A DNA stretch of 64,000 bases from Paraliobacillus quinghaiensis. Lineage in GTDB: Bacteria > Bacillota > Bacilli > Bacillales > Amphibacillaceae. The translations under genes and the position numbers were made by a program. The DNA lies in NCBI RefSeq assembly GCF_003426025.1, contig NZ_QJSH01000012.1:1-64000 (forward strand), written 5' to 3'. Below, in pieces: positions 24,575-34,019 of this stretch (positions within the stretch are counted from its first letter, which is position 1; every line of letters starts with the position of its first letter). The notes under the pieces were generated by a model. The model was not told the DNA's origin, searched no databases, and saw only the letters and a program-made list of their open reading frames with translations.

Positions 24575-24591
24575 TGTTAGGTAACTTAACA
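24575..24591. promoter_or_regulatory. GlnR/TnrA box upstream of glnK-amtB
   Basis: TGTTAGGTAACTTAACA fits TGTNA-N7-TNACA exactly and is itself palindromic. It ends 24 bp before the glnK ATG, so it must overlap the promoter or start point, a repressor position fitting GlnR better than TnrA activation. Confidence 0.8.
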
Positions 24592-24787
24592 CTTAAAGTT
24601 ATGTTTATTATCATATACGTTTGAGGGGAAAATATCAAGTCTTTTGTTTAAATTTTTAGAATATTTTGAAGTAAACGATTTCATCTTTAAATCAAACTTA
24701 AAACCAAGGAATTCGTTATTTATGAAACGATTTAGTGATTTGTCACGTATTAATTAGTAACTGCAATATAGAAGGGATGAAGCAAAG

Positions 24788-25708
24788 TTGACAAAACCCG
24801 CAATGCAATTAACTGATTTAAATAAAACAATCGGGAAGAAACAGATCATTAAAGACCTGAGTTTTTCTATCTATCCTGGTGAAGTATTTGGTTTTTTAGG
24901 GCCTAATGGTGCAGGGAAGACAACAACAATTCGAATGATGGTTGGGTTAATGAAGATCACTTCTGGTGAAGTGTTGATTCAGGGAAAAAGTATTCGAACC
25001 AATTTTAAAGAAGCGATCAAAGAAGTTGGAGCAATTGTTGAGAATCCAGAAATGTACCCATTTATGAGTGGGTGGAAAAATCTTGTTCACTATGCACGAA
25101 TGATTCCAGGTATCTCGGAGGATAGAATCAAAGAGGTTATCCGATTGGTTGGATTAGAAAAAGTTATTAAGGAAAAGGTGGGAAGATACTCTTTAGGAAT
25201 GAGGCAACGTTTAGGTATTGCGCAGGCATTGCTACATAACCCATCCATCCTTATTTTGGATGAACCAACAAACGGACTAGACCCATCAGGTATTAAGGAA
25301 ATACGTCATTATATTCGTAAGCTAGCTGAAGAAGAAAATGTAGCTGTAATTGTGTCTAGTCACTTGTTAGCAGAAATGGAGTTAATGTGTGATCGGATCG
25401 GTATTATAAAGAACGGAGAGTTAATTTCAATTAATGAAGTGGATGAAGAAAGTGATCAACAAGAGATGCAGGAAGTTCATTTAGTTGCCGAGCCATTAGA
25501 AAATGCAAAGGAAATTATAGAGAGTGAACAAGACATAGAAGTAAGAGTAGATAAAGATATGTTGATTTTTTCAGTAAATAGAGCACAAATACCAGCTATC
25601 ATAAAAAGACTGGCAACAGAAGAGGTCGATATTTTTTACGTGCAAGCACACCGTACAAATTTAGAAGACAAGTTTATGGCTCTGATTGGAGAGAATGCTA
25701 TTGAGTAA
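24788..25708 (+). CDS. ABC exporter ATP-binding protein (BcrA-like)
   Basis: The 306-residue ATPase resembles those of bacitracin/lantibiotic-resistance ABC systems (BcrA type). Walker A is FLGPNGAGKTT at 37-47, the signature is YSLGMRQRLGIAQAL and Walker B ILILDEPTNGLDP. A C-terminal extension of about 80 residues after the H-loop is typical of the BcrA class. It begins with TTG behind GAAGGGATGA. The permease gene starts inside its end, so they form a tight operon together with a DUF4064 gene. Transport of a peptide antibiotic or lipid-like substrate is probable but unproven; no two-component genes adjoin. Confidence 0.88.
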   Translation: MTKPAMQLTDLNKTIGKKQIIKDLSFSIYPGEVFGFLGPNGAGKTTTIRMMVGLMKITSGEVLIQGKSIRTNFKEAIKEVGAIVENPEMYPFMSGWKNLVHYARMIPGISEDRIKEVIRLVGLEKVIKEKVGRYSLGMRQRLGIAQALLHNPSILILDEPTNGLDPSGIKEIRHYIRKLAEEENVAVIVSSHLLAEMELMCDRIGIIKNGELISINEVDEESDQQEMQEVHLVAEPLENAKEIIESEQDIEVRVDKDMLIFSVNRAQIPAIIKRLATEEVDIFYVQAHRTNLEDKFMALIGENAIE

Positions 25709-26648
25709 TTTTATCAGACTAATTCAAAATGAAAATATGAAATTATATTCAAAGAAAGCAACGTGGGTTATGATTGGTATATTAGCTATAATCGTCTTAG
25801 CTGTAGGACTTATTCTTCGTTTTATGGATGATAATAATTTGAAAGAGTACGGGGATGATTGGCGAGAGGAGTTACAAGTAGAAAATGCAAGTGTGCAAAA
25901 TGATAATGGTGATTATACAGAGGCATCCTATCGCGTTAATATTGAAAAAAATAAATATCATTTAGAAAATGATATTAAACCACAAAGTTATGGTGCAATG
26001 CAATTTGTATATGATAATATTGGATTAGCTATGTTAATTAGTTTATTCACTATAATTGTTGCGGCTGGTATTCTAGCGAATGAATTCCAATGGGGTACAA
26101 TTAAGTTGCTGCTCATACGCCCTGTTACACGATTGAAAATATTAGCATCGAAATATGTGGCGGTTTTAATTTATGCTTTAACTTTGCTCGTTTTTCTGGT
26201 TGTCTTTTCTTGGATCGTAGGAGCGTTATTATTTGGGATAAATGGTCTAAATCCTTCTGCAGTAATGTATGATATCAATGGGTATAAACAAGTAAGTTTA
26301 TTACCTGAGATTATAGAGGGTTTTGGCTATAGGATGGTGAATCTTGTTATGATGGCTACATTTGCTTTCATGATTTCTGCAGTATTTAGAAATACGAGTA
26401 TGGCAATTGGTATTGCAATATTTCTTATGTTGGCAGGAAATACAATTATTCCATTTGTCTCACAATATAGCTGGGCAAAGTATATATTGTTTGCCAACAC
26501 AGACTTAAGTCAATATCAGTCTGGTGGGCACCCGTTATTAGATGGGATGAGTCTATCGTTTTCAATTAGTGTATTGCTAGTTTATTATGTCATCTTTATA
26601 GTCGCATCATGGTTAAGTTTTACCAAGCGAGATATTGCTGGTCAATAA
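25695..26648 (+). CDS. ABC-2 type permease subunit
   Basis: This 317-residue membrane subunit pairs with the upstream ATPase. An N-terminal segment (WVMIGILAIIVLAVGLILRF), an extracytoplasmic Asn/Asp-rich loop (about 45-95) and five further hydrophobic stretches are visible. NEFQWGTIKLLLIRPVTRLKIL, the cytoplasmic coupling stretch after the second segment, is characteristic of ABC-2 permeases of the BcrB/EcsB-like type. The ATG at 25695 follows GGAGAG and overlaps the ATPase gene by 14 bases. The following gene is 21 bp away. Confidence 0.87.
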   Translation: MLLSNFIRLIQNENMKLYSKKATWVMIGILAIIVLAVGLILRFMDDNNLKEYGDDWREELQVENASVQNDNGDYTEASYRVNIEKNKYHLENDIKPQSYGAMQFVYDNIGLAMLISLFTIIVAAGILANEFQWGTIKLLLIRPVTRLKILASKYVAVLIYALTLLVFLVVFSWIVGALLFGINGLNPSAVMYDINGYKQVSLLPEIIEGFGYRMVNLVMMATFAFMISAVFRNTSMAIGIAIFLMLAGNTIIPFVSQYSWAKYILFANTDLSQYQSGGHPLLDGMSLSFSISVLLVYYVIFIVASWLSFTKRDIAGQ

Positions 26649-26669
26649 AAGAGAGGAGTTTTTAATTTA

Positions 26670-27095
26670 ATGAAACGTACAGCAGAGGTAGTATTAGGTA
26701 TTATCGGAACAATAATTTATGGTTTTTTTGCAATAATTGGTGCAGGTATGCTTTGGATGAAGAATAATTCTGAAACAGTAAAAGAATTTTATGATGATAT
26801 GGTACAACAAAGTCCTGAGATGGATATGCCTGATTATCAAACTTTTATTGATTCGATGGGTACCGGCGGAATGATGGTTTTAGTTGTATCGCTTTTAGCG
26901 GTAATATTAGGGATTGTTGCGATGGTGTTATTACGAGGGAATAAGAGACCTAAAGTTGCAGCTATTATCTTTGTTGCAACAGCAGTTATCGTCGTGATTT
27001 TGTTAGGGTATATGGGAGTATTTGCAGGAATTTTCTATATAATTGCAGGAATCTTATGTCTTACACGTAAACCGCAACAAACGCTTGCGGAATAA
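26670..27095 (+). CDS. DUF4064 membrane protein
   Basis: The 141-residue protein has four hydrophobic segments (about 5-30, 66-88, 94-115, 118-134) and an extracytoplasmic loop with PEMDMPDYQTFIDSMGTGG. This matches the DUF4064 layout; its function is unknown. AGAGGAG lies before the ATG. It is the last gene of the ABC operon, 21 bp after the permease gene, and a strong terminator follows, so a helper or immunity role alongside the transporter is possible but is inference from position. Confidence 0.78.
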   Translation: MKRTAEVVLGIIGTIIYGFFAIIGAGMLWMKNNSETVKEFYDDMVQQSPEMDMPDYQTFIDSMGTGGMMVLVVSLLAVILGIVAMVLLRGNKRPKVAAIIFVATAVIVVILLGYMGVFAGIFYIIAGILCLTRKPQQTLAE

Positions 27096-27103
27096 TGAAA
27101 CAA

Positions 27104-27136
27104 AGAGGCTATCCTAAATCTAGGATAGCCTCTTTA
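27104..27136. terminator. Bidirectional terminator
   Basis: AAAGAGGCTATCCTA and TAGGATAGCCTCTTT form a 15-bp stem between convergent genes. Confidence 0.92.
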
Positions 27137-27141
27137 CTATT

Positions 27142-27930
27142 CTAAGATCTATACATATCCGGTCTTCGGTCAGAAAAAATTGGAATTGTATTGCGAACTT
27201 TATCTACTTCATTCAAGTCGATTTCACCAAGAAAGATACCTTCTGTTGTGTCTGTATCTAAAATTATCTCTCCCCAAGGACCGATAATCATGGAGTGCCC
27301 GCCGAATTCATTGTTGGGATCAGAGCCGACACGGTTACAAGCTATTACAAAGCATTGGTTTTCAATCGCTCGACTAAGAAGTAAAGCTTTCCAATGATCA
27401 ATTCGAGCTAAAGGCCATTCTGCTACAACAAATAACATTTTTGCTCCATCAAGCATATGCGTTCGAATCCATTCAGGGAAACGAATGTCATAGCAAATCA
27501 CACCAGCACTTGGCTCGCCTTCTAGTTCAAATAATCCATCTGTTTTTCCTTCGATTAAGTGCTTTTCTTCATCCATTAAACGAAATAGATGTGCCTTCTC
27601 GTATTCTTTAACTAATTCGCCATCCCGATTAATAACAAGCATGTCGTTTGTGTTCCCTTGTTCTGTGAGCTTTGCGATTGACCCACCAACAATATTGACG
27701 TTATATTGTTTCGCTAGACTGGATAGAAATGCAATTGAATCTTTTGCGTTTCGATCGGCTATTTCATCTAGCCGTGTAAGGTCATAGCCTGTTGTCCAAA
27801 GTTCGGGGAGGACAACGATGTCTATGTTTTTTTCAGCAATTTCTATAAAAGAATCATGAATTTTTTGCTTGTTAGCATCAGGTATGCCGAAAGCAATATC
27901 CATCTGAAATAATGCGATCGATAAAGTCAT
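27142..27930 (-). CDS. Carbon-nitrogen hydrolase (nitrilase superfamily, omega-amidase-like)
   Basis: This 262-residue cytosolic hydrolase cleaves amide or nitrile C-N bonds using a Glu-Lys-Cys triad: E43 in VLPELWTTGYD, K112 in EYEKAHLF and C146 in GVICYDIRFPEW. It is close to the YafV/omega-amidase and B. subtilis MtnU (YkrU) type, which removes the amide of 2-oxoglutaramate-like acids; the true substrate is uncertain. The ATG at 27930 follows GGAGTG; the frame extends five codons upstream without another site. No methionine-salvage genes adjoin. Confidence 0.88.
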   Translation of the reverse strand: MTLSIALFQMDIAFGIPDANKQKIHDSFIEIAEKNIDIVVLPELWTTGYDLTRLDEIADRNAKDSIAFLSSLAKQYNVNIVGGSIAKLTEQGNTNDMLVINRDGELVKEYEKAHLFRLMDEEKHLIEGKTDGLFELEGEPSAGVICYDIRFPEWIRTHMLDGAKMLFVVAEWPLARIDHWKALLLSRAIENQCFVIACNRVGSDPNNEFGGHSMIIGPWGEIILDTDTTEGIFLGEIDLNEVDKVRNTIPIFSDRRPDMYRS

Positions 27931-28154
27931 TTGAATGCACTCCAATTTTTAGGGTTATATCTAATAGCTGTATTATCCCATCGGAAAATTATGATGTCAA
28001 TTATATTAACGCGCTTAATGGAATCAAGATATCAGGCAATTTTTAAGTGAGGATAAAAATTATAATTAGAATATTTTTTTCTCAAAACAAGCATCAATAT
28101 GGTATCTTAGGTATATGGAATTTTAAAAAAGAAGTGTAGGTAAGGAGTAGGATT

Positions 28155-29255
28155 ATGAGCAAAATGAAAGTTGGTATTGTTTTTGGTGGAAAGTCAGCTG
28201 AACATGAGGTCTCTTTGCAGTCTGCTAAGAATATCGTAGATGCAATTGATAAAACAAAGTATGAAGTCGTTTTGCTTGGTATAGATAAACAGGGGAAATG
28301 GCATGTTAACCAGCCGTCATCTTATTTGATAAATGAAGAAAATCCGAAATTAATTGAATTGAATAGAAGTAATGAGCAGGTAGCGGTTGTTCCTGGTGAG
28401 GAAAATAATCAACTTGTTAATTTATCAGATGATAACGTACTTGATCAGGTGGATGTAGTTTTTCCGATTGTGCATGGAACACTTGGTGAAGATGGCAGTA
28501 TTCAAGGTATGCTTCGAATAGCTAACCTTCCGTTTGTTGGAACAGATGTATTAGGTTCAGCGGTAAGTATGGATAAAGATATTGCTAAGCGCCTATTAAA
28601 GGGAGCGGAAATTGCCGTTGCTAATGGACTTACATTCCGAAAACATAAACAGGACGAGTTGGATTTTGAACAGGTAAAAGAAGCGTTAGGGTTACCGTTG
28701 TTTATTAAGCCAGCTAATCAAGGTTCTTCGGTTGGTGTAAGTAAGGCTCGTAATGAAGAAGAGTTTTACCAAGGTATGAAAGATGCTTTTCAATATGATC
28801 AAAAAGTATTAGTGGAGCAAGCAATCATTGGTCGCGAAATTGAGTGCGCGGTCTTAGGGAATGAAGCGCCAATTGCGTCATTACCAGGTGAAGTTTTACC
28901 GCAAACAGACTTCTATTCTTATGAATCAAAATACATTGATGAAAATGGAGCCGAATTAGCGGCGCCAGCTGTTCTATCTGAAGAACAAACGAAGAAAGTT
29001 CAAGAAGCTGCTGTTGAAGTGTTTCAAACATTAGAATGTGAAGGAATGGCCCGTGTCGACTTTTTCTTGCAAGAAGATGGCACTTTAGTTGTGAACGAAG
29101 TAAATACATTGCCAGGCTTCACGAAAATTAGTATGTATCCGAGGTTATGGGATATTAGTGGTATTAGTTACCCAGATCTGATTGATCGCTTGATTACGCT
29201 TGGTATTGAACGACATGAACGTAATAATCAACTTAAGAATGCAGTTTGGGAGTAA
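28155..29255 (+). CDS. ddl: D-alanine--D-alanine ligase
   Basis: Ddl makes the D-Ala-D-Ala dipeptide for peptidoglycan. The 366-residue ATP-grasp protein has EHEVSLQSAKN (about 16-26), HGTLGEDGSIQG, PANQGSSVGVSKA and the omega-loop YESKYIDENG; the tyrosine in SKY is the residue kept in D-Ala-D-Ala ligases, whereas vancomycin-resistance D-lactate ligases have histidine. NEVNTLPGFTKISMYP closes the metal site. The ATG follows AAGGAG. murF, its usual neighbour, is not adjacent on the downstream side. Confidence 0.96.
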   Translation: MSKMKVGIVFGGKSAEHEVSLQSAKNIVDAIDKTKYEVVLLGIDKQGKWHVNQPSSYLINEENPKLIELNRSNEQVAVVPGEENNQLVNLSDDNVLDQVDVVFPIVHGTLGEDGSIQGMLRIANLPFVGTDVLGSAVSMDKDIAKRLLKGAEIAVANGLTFRKHKQDELDFEQVKEALGLPLFIKPANQGSSVGVSKARNEEEFYQGMKDAFQYDQKVLVEQAIIGREIECAVLGNEAPIASLPGEVLPQTDFYSYESKYIDENGAELAAPAVLSEEQTKKVQEAAVEVFQTLECEGMARVDFFLQEDGTLVVNEVNTLPGFTKISMYPRLWDISGISYPDLIDRLITLGIERHERNNQLKNAVWE

Positions 29256-29271
29256 TATGAACTAAGATTTA

Positions 29272-29317
29272 GAAGAAGGCACAACAAGCAGGTTATATCC
29301 GCTGTTGTGCCTTCTTT
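29272..29317 (+). terminator. Intrinsic terminator of ddl
   Basis: GAAGAAGGCACAACA and TGTTGTGCCTTCTTT pair across a 15-base loop. Confidence 0.85.
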
Positions 29318-29372
29318 AGTATGAAATACTAGTTATTACCTAAAAGAACTGTCCTTGTGCTTTCTCTTATCT

Positions 29373-29870
29373 TTAATTGTTTAGTTCCTCTGACAACTTC
29401 TGACCATCCATTTTTCGAATTCTAGAAATATCACCATTCTCATCAAGATTAATTTTTCCAGATACGATGGTTGTGCTTGTTTGTTCATCTTTTCTATATT
29501 CTACTTCGACTTCGTAATCATAAAGGTTACTTTGAGTGTTCTCTGTTTTTTGTATATTGATATTTTTTGAACCTAATTGGTATCCATTAAAATGCGCATC
29601 TCTTAAAAAGACTAATACATAATTACTATTAATAAATTGATCTAAGTCTGTGATTATATCTCCATAGTTTTCTTCTAAATATTCATCTAATTCAGTAGAA
29701 TGTGGACCTTGATCAAGAATAGTGCTTAGTTGGTCATTAGGTCCGTTAAACTCCTTTTCCAAATAAGTTTCAATAGCGTTCTTATTACTTTCACTTTCTT
29801 GTGAACAGCCTGCCGCAAAAATCGAAACAAATAATAATAATAAAACTACTAGAATTCTATTTTTCATCAT
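29373..29870 (-). CDS. Putative lipoprotein, unknown function
   Basis: The 165-residue product starts with a lipoprotein signal peptide (NRILVVLLLLFVSIFAAGC, C22). The remainder is Asn/Asp/Glu-rich and ends in beta-strand-like stretches (NLYDYEVEVEYRKDEQTST); I do not recognise the family. The ATG at 29870 follows GAGGAGGGGG; the ORF extends upstream to 29885 only because the site itself is translatable. A second lipoprotein gene lies upstream on the same strand, separated by a terminator. Confidence 0.75.
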   Translation of the reverse strand: MMKNRILVVLLLLFVSIFAAGCSQESESNKNAIETYLEKEFNGPNDQLSTILDQGPHSTELDEYLEENYGDIITDLDQFINSNYVLVFLRDAHFNGYQLGSKNINIQKTENTQSNLYDYEVEVEYRKDEQTSTTIVSGKINLDENGDISRIRKMDGQKLSEELNN

Positions 29871-29954
29871 AATCCCCCTCCTCATCTATCTATTCCTACG
29901 ATCTAACTAAACAAAAGATTCATATTCTTTACCATTAGTTAGTTTCTCATAAAA

Positions 29955-30000
29955 AATAAAACTATGATGCAAGAACTTGAATCTGCATCACAGTTTTATA
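29955..30000 (-). terminator. Terminator of the DUF4349 gene
   Basis: On the minus strand AAAACTGTGATGCA and TGCATCATAGTTTT form a stem with a single mismatch, followed by ATTTTTTA. Confidence 0.8.
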
Positions 30001-30009
30001 TAATCAAAC

Positions 30010-30927
30010 TTATTGTTTATCTTCTTTCACTTTCTTTCTCCAATAACGATATCCGAAAATACCAATCACTCCTAGAATAATTAAAACAGGTAAGTTCCCA
30101 ATCATAAACACAATTAAAGCTGAGCCGGTAGTTAACAGGTAATTAAAACTTCTTTTTAGTTGTTCCTGTGTTTTTTCCCATGTGTTCAAATCCTCATTTT
30201 GAACAAGGTCAACACGTTTTTCTCGAATATGCATTGTTACTGTAGCGAAGTCTGATTTATTTTCTAAATAATTCAGTTGTCCAGTAATTCGTTCGATCTC
30301 TTCTTGAACGTCAGCAAGGTCATTTGAAATCTTTAATAAATCTTCGGTCTTTTCTGCATTTTCCATAAATGCTAGTAATCTTTCTTCAACAACCTTTTTA
30401 GAATTTAACCTCGACTCGAGATCAATGTATTGTTCCGTAACATCTTCACCAGAAACACGCTTATGAGTTATTTTCATATCTCCTTGTTCTACAATGTCTA
30501 AAAAAGCTTGAAAGTGCTCTTGAGGGATGCGTGCTGTAATATTGCCTTCCTGAATATCTTCTTCATAGTTATAGGATTCTGAACTAACAATATATCCGTT
30601 CTTTGCATTAATCTCTTGTTCTATATGACGAATAGCTTCTTGATAGTTTTTTACTTCTACATCTAAATTAGCGTTGTAAATAATTTTTCTGTTATCTGAT
30701 CCTTCGGGGACTTCTTCGCTTTTAGAGCCGCCATCTTGATCATCGCTAGTTACGCTAGTATTCATACTTTCCTCAGCTGCGTATTCATCACTAACCTCAA
30801 ATTCCGTGTTAGCCTTTGATCTAGAGCCTGTATCTGCGTTTTCTGATGATGATTCATCGTCACTACTACAAGCAAAAAGTAAAGCCGATATACATGTTAT
30901 AAAAATGAGCAAAAACACTTTTTTCAT
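30010..30927 (-). CDS. DUF4349 lipoprotein
   Basis: The 305-residue protein is exported and lipidated at C20 (TCISALLFACSSD). A Ser/Glu-rich linker (21-77) leads to the DUF4349 domain: RKIIYNANLDVEVKNYQEA, GYIVSSESYN, ITARIPQEHFQAFLD, then VSGEDVTEQYIDLESRLNSK, a coiled coil (about 175-225), and a C-terminal membrane segment (about 268-292) with a positive tail. Both ends are thus membrane attached. Function of the family is unknown; homologs occur in many Bacilli. It is transcribed away from the argG promoter. Confidence 0.85.
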   Translation of the reverse strand: MKKVFLLIFITCISALLFACSSDDESSSENADTGSRSKANTEFEVSDEYAAEESMNTSVTSDDQDGGSKSEEVPEGSDNRKIIYNANLDVEVKNYQEAIRHIEQEINAKNGYIVSSESYNYEEDIQEGNITARIPQEHFQAFLDIVEQGDMKITHKRVSGEDVTEQYIDLESRLNSKKVVEERLLAFMENAEKTEDLLKISNDLADVQEEIERITGQLNYLENKSDFATVTMHIREKRVDLVQNEDLNTWEKTQEQLKRSFNYLLTTGSALIVFMIGNLPVLIILGVIGIFGYRYWRKKVKEDKQ

Positions 30928-31134
30928 CTAAATAACCCCTCTCTGTTTTACGATCTTACTTTATTAGACGCATAGAAAATAAATTAGTTGCAACATTGTG
31001 TAATTGTATAAATATAATAAAAAATGCATATACAAAAAATGTTATCTACTTATTTTAGTGTATGCGCTCTGGACTAGTTTAATTATACTATAAGTTTATG
31101 CCTCAAAAAAAATATAAATATTTTCAAATAACCC

Positions 31135-31172
31135 TTGAATTATTATACTTGATGATGCATAATAATTCATAA
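31135..31172 (+). promoter_or_regulatory. argG promoter with ARG box
   Basis: TTGAAT (31135-31140) and CATAAT (31158-31163) lie 17 bp apart. ATGCATAATAATTCATAA (31155-31172) overlaps the -10 box and resembles the ArgR/AhrC box (TGAAT-rich palindrome). Repression by arginine is expected. The remainder of the 30928-31134 gap is AT-rich with nothing else identified. Confidence 0.65.
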
Positions 31173-31223
31173 CAAACACATTAGAGCGAATTTATTTTAC
31201 TAATACGTTAGGAGAGGTTATAA

Positions 31224-32483
31224 ATGGCAAAAGAAAAAATTGTTTTAGCATATTCCGGTGGTTTAGATACTTCAGTTGCAATTAAATGGTTACAGGATCA
31301 ATATCATTACGATGTTATTGCGGTTGGGTTAGATGTTGGGGAAGGGAAAGACTTAGAGTTTGTTAAAAAGAAAGCACTAGATGTAGGTGCAATTAAATCA
31401 TATTCAGTTGATGCAAAAGCACTATTTGCAGAAGAATATGTCCTGCCAGCACTGCAAGCGAATTTATTATATGAAGCAAAATATCCACTTATTTCAGCAT
31501 TATCACGTCCATTGATTGCCAAAGTATTAGTTGATATTGCAGAACAAGAAGGTGCGGTTGCTGTTGCGCATGGCTGTACAGGAAAAGGTAATGACCAAGT
31601 TCGGTTTGATGTAGCGTTTACTGCATTAAATCCTAATTTGAAAATTGTTGCACCAGTTCGTGAATGGAAAATGACTAGAGACGAAGAGATTGCTTATGCA
31701 GCAGAGAATGGTATTCCGGTACCAGTAGGTTTGCAAAGTCCATATAGTGTCGATGAAAACTTATGGGGACGTAGTAATGAATGTGGTATTTTAGAGGATC
31801 CATGGGCAGAAGCACCAAAAGATGCTTTTGATTTAACTACTGATCCTGTTGATGCTCCAGATGCTCCTGAAACGATTCAAATTGCATTTGAACAAGGGAA
31901 ACCTGTTGCAATCGATGGGAAATCATTGCCGTTAGATGAATTAATTTTAGAATTAAATAAAATAGCTGGTAAACATGGTGTTGGTCGGATTGATCATGTG
32001 GAAAATCGGTTAGTAGGGATTAAATCACGTGAAATCTATGAAGCACCTGCAGCACTAACTTTAATTGCAGCACACCAAGAGCTAGAAGCACTTACGTTAC
32101 CAAGAGAAGTAGCACAATTTAAACCAACGATTGAACAAAAATTGGCACAAACCATTTATGATGGTCTTTGGTACTCACCATTAACAGCAGCTTTGCAAGC
32201 TTTTATTAAAGAAACACAAGAATTTGTTTCGGGTACAGTAAAAGTGAAATTATATAAAGGGCATGCTCAGGTTGTTGGGCGTCAATCAGCACATTCCCTA
32301 TATGATATGGATCTTGCAACCTATTCAAAAGGTGATGCATTTGATCACGATGCAGCACTTGGTTTCATCAAGCTTTGGGGATTACCAACACAAGTTCATG
32401 AAACAGTAACTGGAGCGCAACAAAACAAAAAAGTCTCCATTACAAAAACTACGATAGATGTAAAGGAAGCGGTCAAACAATGA
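31224..32483 (+). CDS. argG: Argininosuccinate synthase
   Basis: ArgG joins citrulline and aspartate with ATP to form argininosuccinate. The 419-residue protein starts with the ATP pyrophosphatase loop [16 protein letters not shown] (about 9-24). [14 protein letters not shown] and [17 protein letters not shown] are family signatures. Length is normal or slightly long. GGAGAGG precedes the ATG. Its last four bases overlap the start of argH, so the two are coupled. It is under an ARG-box promoter. Confidence 0.97.
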   Translation: MAKEKIVLAYSGGLDTSVAIKWLQDQYHYDVIAVGLDVGEGKDLEFVKKKALDVGAIKSYSVDAKALFAEEYVLPALQANLLYEAKYPLISALSRPLIAKVLVDIAEQEGAVAVAHGCTGKGNDQVRFDVAFTALNPNLKIVAPVREWKMTRDEEIAYAAENGIPVPVGLQSPYSVDENLWGRSNECGILEDPWAEAPKDAFDLTTDPVDAPDAPETIQIAFEQGKPVAIDGKSLPLDELILELNKIAGKHGVGRIDHVENRLVGIKSREIYEAPAALTLIAAHQELEALTLPREVAQFKPTIEQKLAQTIYDGLWYSPLTAALQAFIKETQEFVSGTVKVKLYKGHAQVVGRQSAHSLYDMDLATYSKGDAFDHDAALGFIKLWGLPTQVHETVTGAQQNKKVSITKTTIDVKEAVKQ

Positions 32484-33910
32484 AGCTATGGGGCGGACGA
32501 TTCACAAAACCAACGAATCAATTAGTAGATGAATATACAGCATCGATTCGTTTCGATCAAAAATTAGCAGCCTTCGATATTCAAGGAAGTCTCGCCCATG
32601 TAGATATGTTAGCCAAATGTGCTATTATTCCTGAAGAAGATGCACAAACAATTACAAAAGGTTTAAAAGCTGTTGCAGAAAAGATAGCGAATGGGGATGC
32701 AGAGCTAACGGAAGAAAATGAAGATATTCATATGAATATCGAGAAACTTTTAATTGATGAAGTTGGAGTAGTGGGCGGCAAACTTCACACAGGACGTAGC
32801 CGTAATGATCAGGTAGCACTCGATATGCGCCTGTATCTGCGTGAAGCACTGGTAACAATTAGTCAATTACTTGTTGATCTGCAACAAGCTTTGTATAAGC
32901 AGGCAACAGAAAACTTAGATACCGTATTGCCTGGGTACACACATTTACAACGAGCACAACCAGTATTGTTCGCTCATCACATGATGGCATATGTTTTTAT
33001 GCTACAGCGTGATATCGAACGTCTAACAGATAGCTGGAAGCGTGTTAATCGTTCTCCACTTGGAGCTGGTGCTTTGGCTGGGACATCATTCCCGATCGAT
33101 CGTGCCTATGTGGCAGAGAAATTACATTTTGATGGGATCACGGAGAATAGCTTGGATTCAGTCAGTGATAGAGATTTTGTTGTTGAATTTTTAGCTGATG
33201 CGGCACTTGTTTCAACACATTTGTCACGCTTATCAGAAGAACTCGTTCAATGGTCAAGTGCAGAATTTAATTTTATAGAATTAGATGATGCTTTTTGTAC
33301 CGGAAGTAGCATGATGCCACAAAAGAAAAATCCAGATGTACCTGAACTAGTCCGTGGAAAAACTGGTCGTGTAGTCGGTCACTTAATGGGCATGCTTACG
33401 ACATTAAAAGGCTTGCCACTTGCTTATAACAAAGATATGCAGGAAGATAAAGAAGGCATGTTTGATACAGTAGAAACATTAAAAGGTGCATTGGCACTTT
33501 TTGCTCCAATGATTGAAACAATGGAAGTTAAAAAAGATAACATGTATCAAGCGGTTGCCAAGGACTACTCAAATGCGACTGATTTAGCTGATTATCTTGT
33601 TGGAAAGGACGTCACTTTCCGTGAGGCACATGCAGTCGTTGGTCAAACTGTGTTATACAGCATCGAACAACAGAAATATTTACTTGACTTAACGTTAGAA
33701 GAGTTCAAACAATTTTCAGATGCGATTGAGTCTGATATATATCAAGTCCTAACACCAAAAGCAGTTGTTAATGCACGAAATGTAGCAGGGGGAACAGCGC
33801 GAAATCGTGTTGAAGATCAATTACAACAAGCAAGCAAACTTTTTGAACAGAATAACGAATGGATTAAGGCTAAAGCACAGCTTATCGATGATTTAGCTGT
33901 GACAGATTAA
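32480..33910 (+). CDS. argH: Argininosuccinate lyase
   Basis: ArgH splits argininosuccinate to arginine and fumarate. The 476-residue protein has the fumarase/aspartase signature [15 protein letters not shown] on the flexible catalytic loop, [16 protein letters not shown], and [17 protein letters not shown]. It starts in an ATGA overlap with argG. A UUCG-loop hairpin follows it, and the carAB-argF group begins 109 bp later. Confidence 0.97.
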   Translation: MKLWGGRFTKPTNQLVDEYTASIRFDQKLAAFDIQGSLAHVDMLAKCAIIPEEDAQTITKGLKAVAEKIANGDAELTEENEDIHMNIEKLLIDEVGVVGGKLHTGRSRNDQVALDMRLYLREALVTISQLLVDLQQALYKQATENLDTVLPGYTHLQRAQPVLFAHHMMAYVFMLQRDIERLTDSWKRVNRSPLGAGALAGTSFPIDRAYVAEKLHFDGITENSLDSVSDRDFVVEFLADAALVSTHLSRLSEELVQWSSAEFNFIELDDAFCTGSSMMPQKKNPDVPELVRGKTGRVVGHLMGMLTTLKGLPLAYNKDMQEDKEGMFDTVETLKGALALFAPMIETMEVKKDNMYQAVAKDYSNATDLADYLVGKDVTFREAHAVVGQTVLYSIEQQKYLLDLTLEEFKQFSDAIESDIYQVLTPKAVVNARNVAGGTARNRVEDQLQQASKLFEQNNEWIKAKAQLIDDLAVTD

Positions 33911-33924
33911 CAAGTATTTCACTA

Positions 33925-33948
33925 GAAAACTAGCTTCGGCTAGTTTTC
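33925..33948 (+). terminator. UUCG-loop hairpin after argH
   Basis: GAAAACTAGC-TTCG-GCTAGTTTTC is a perfect 10-bp stem with a stable tetraloop. The following tract (CTTATAAACTTTT) is a weak U-run, so it may be a leaky terminator or an mRNA end-stabilising structure. Confidence 0.65.
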
Positions 33949-33964
33949 CTTATAAACTTTTATG

Positions 33965-33998
33965 TATATTTATTAATTGTTTGGTATATTTATTAATT
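33965..33998 (+). promoter_or_regulatory. Tandem 14-bp repeats upstream of carA (candidate ArgR sites)
   Basis: TATATTTATTAATT occurs at 33965-33978 and 33985-33998, exactly 20 bp apart, just before the carA ribosome site. Two helical turns of spacing and AT-rich ARG-box likeness suggest cooperative regulator binding. The match to the ARG box is partial. Confidence 0.45.
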
Positions 33999-34019
33999 AA
34001 GAGATTTGGAGGGGAAATC

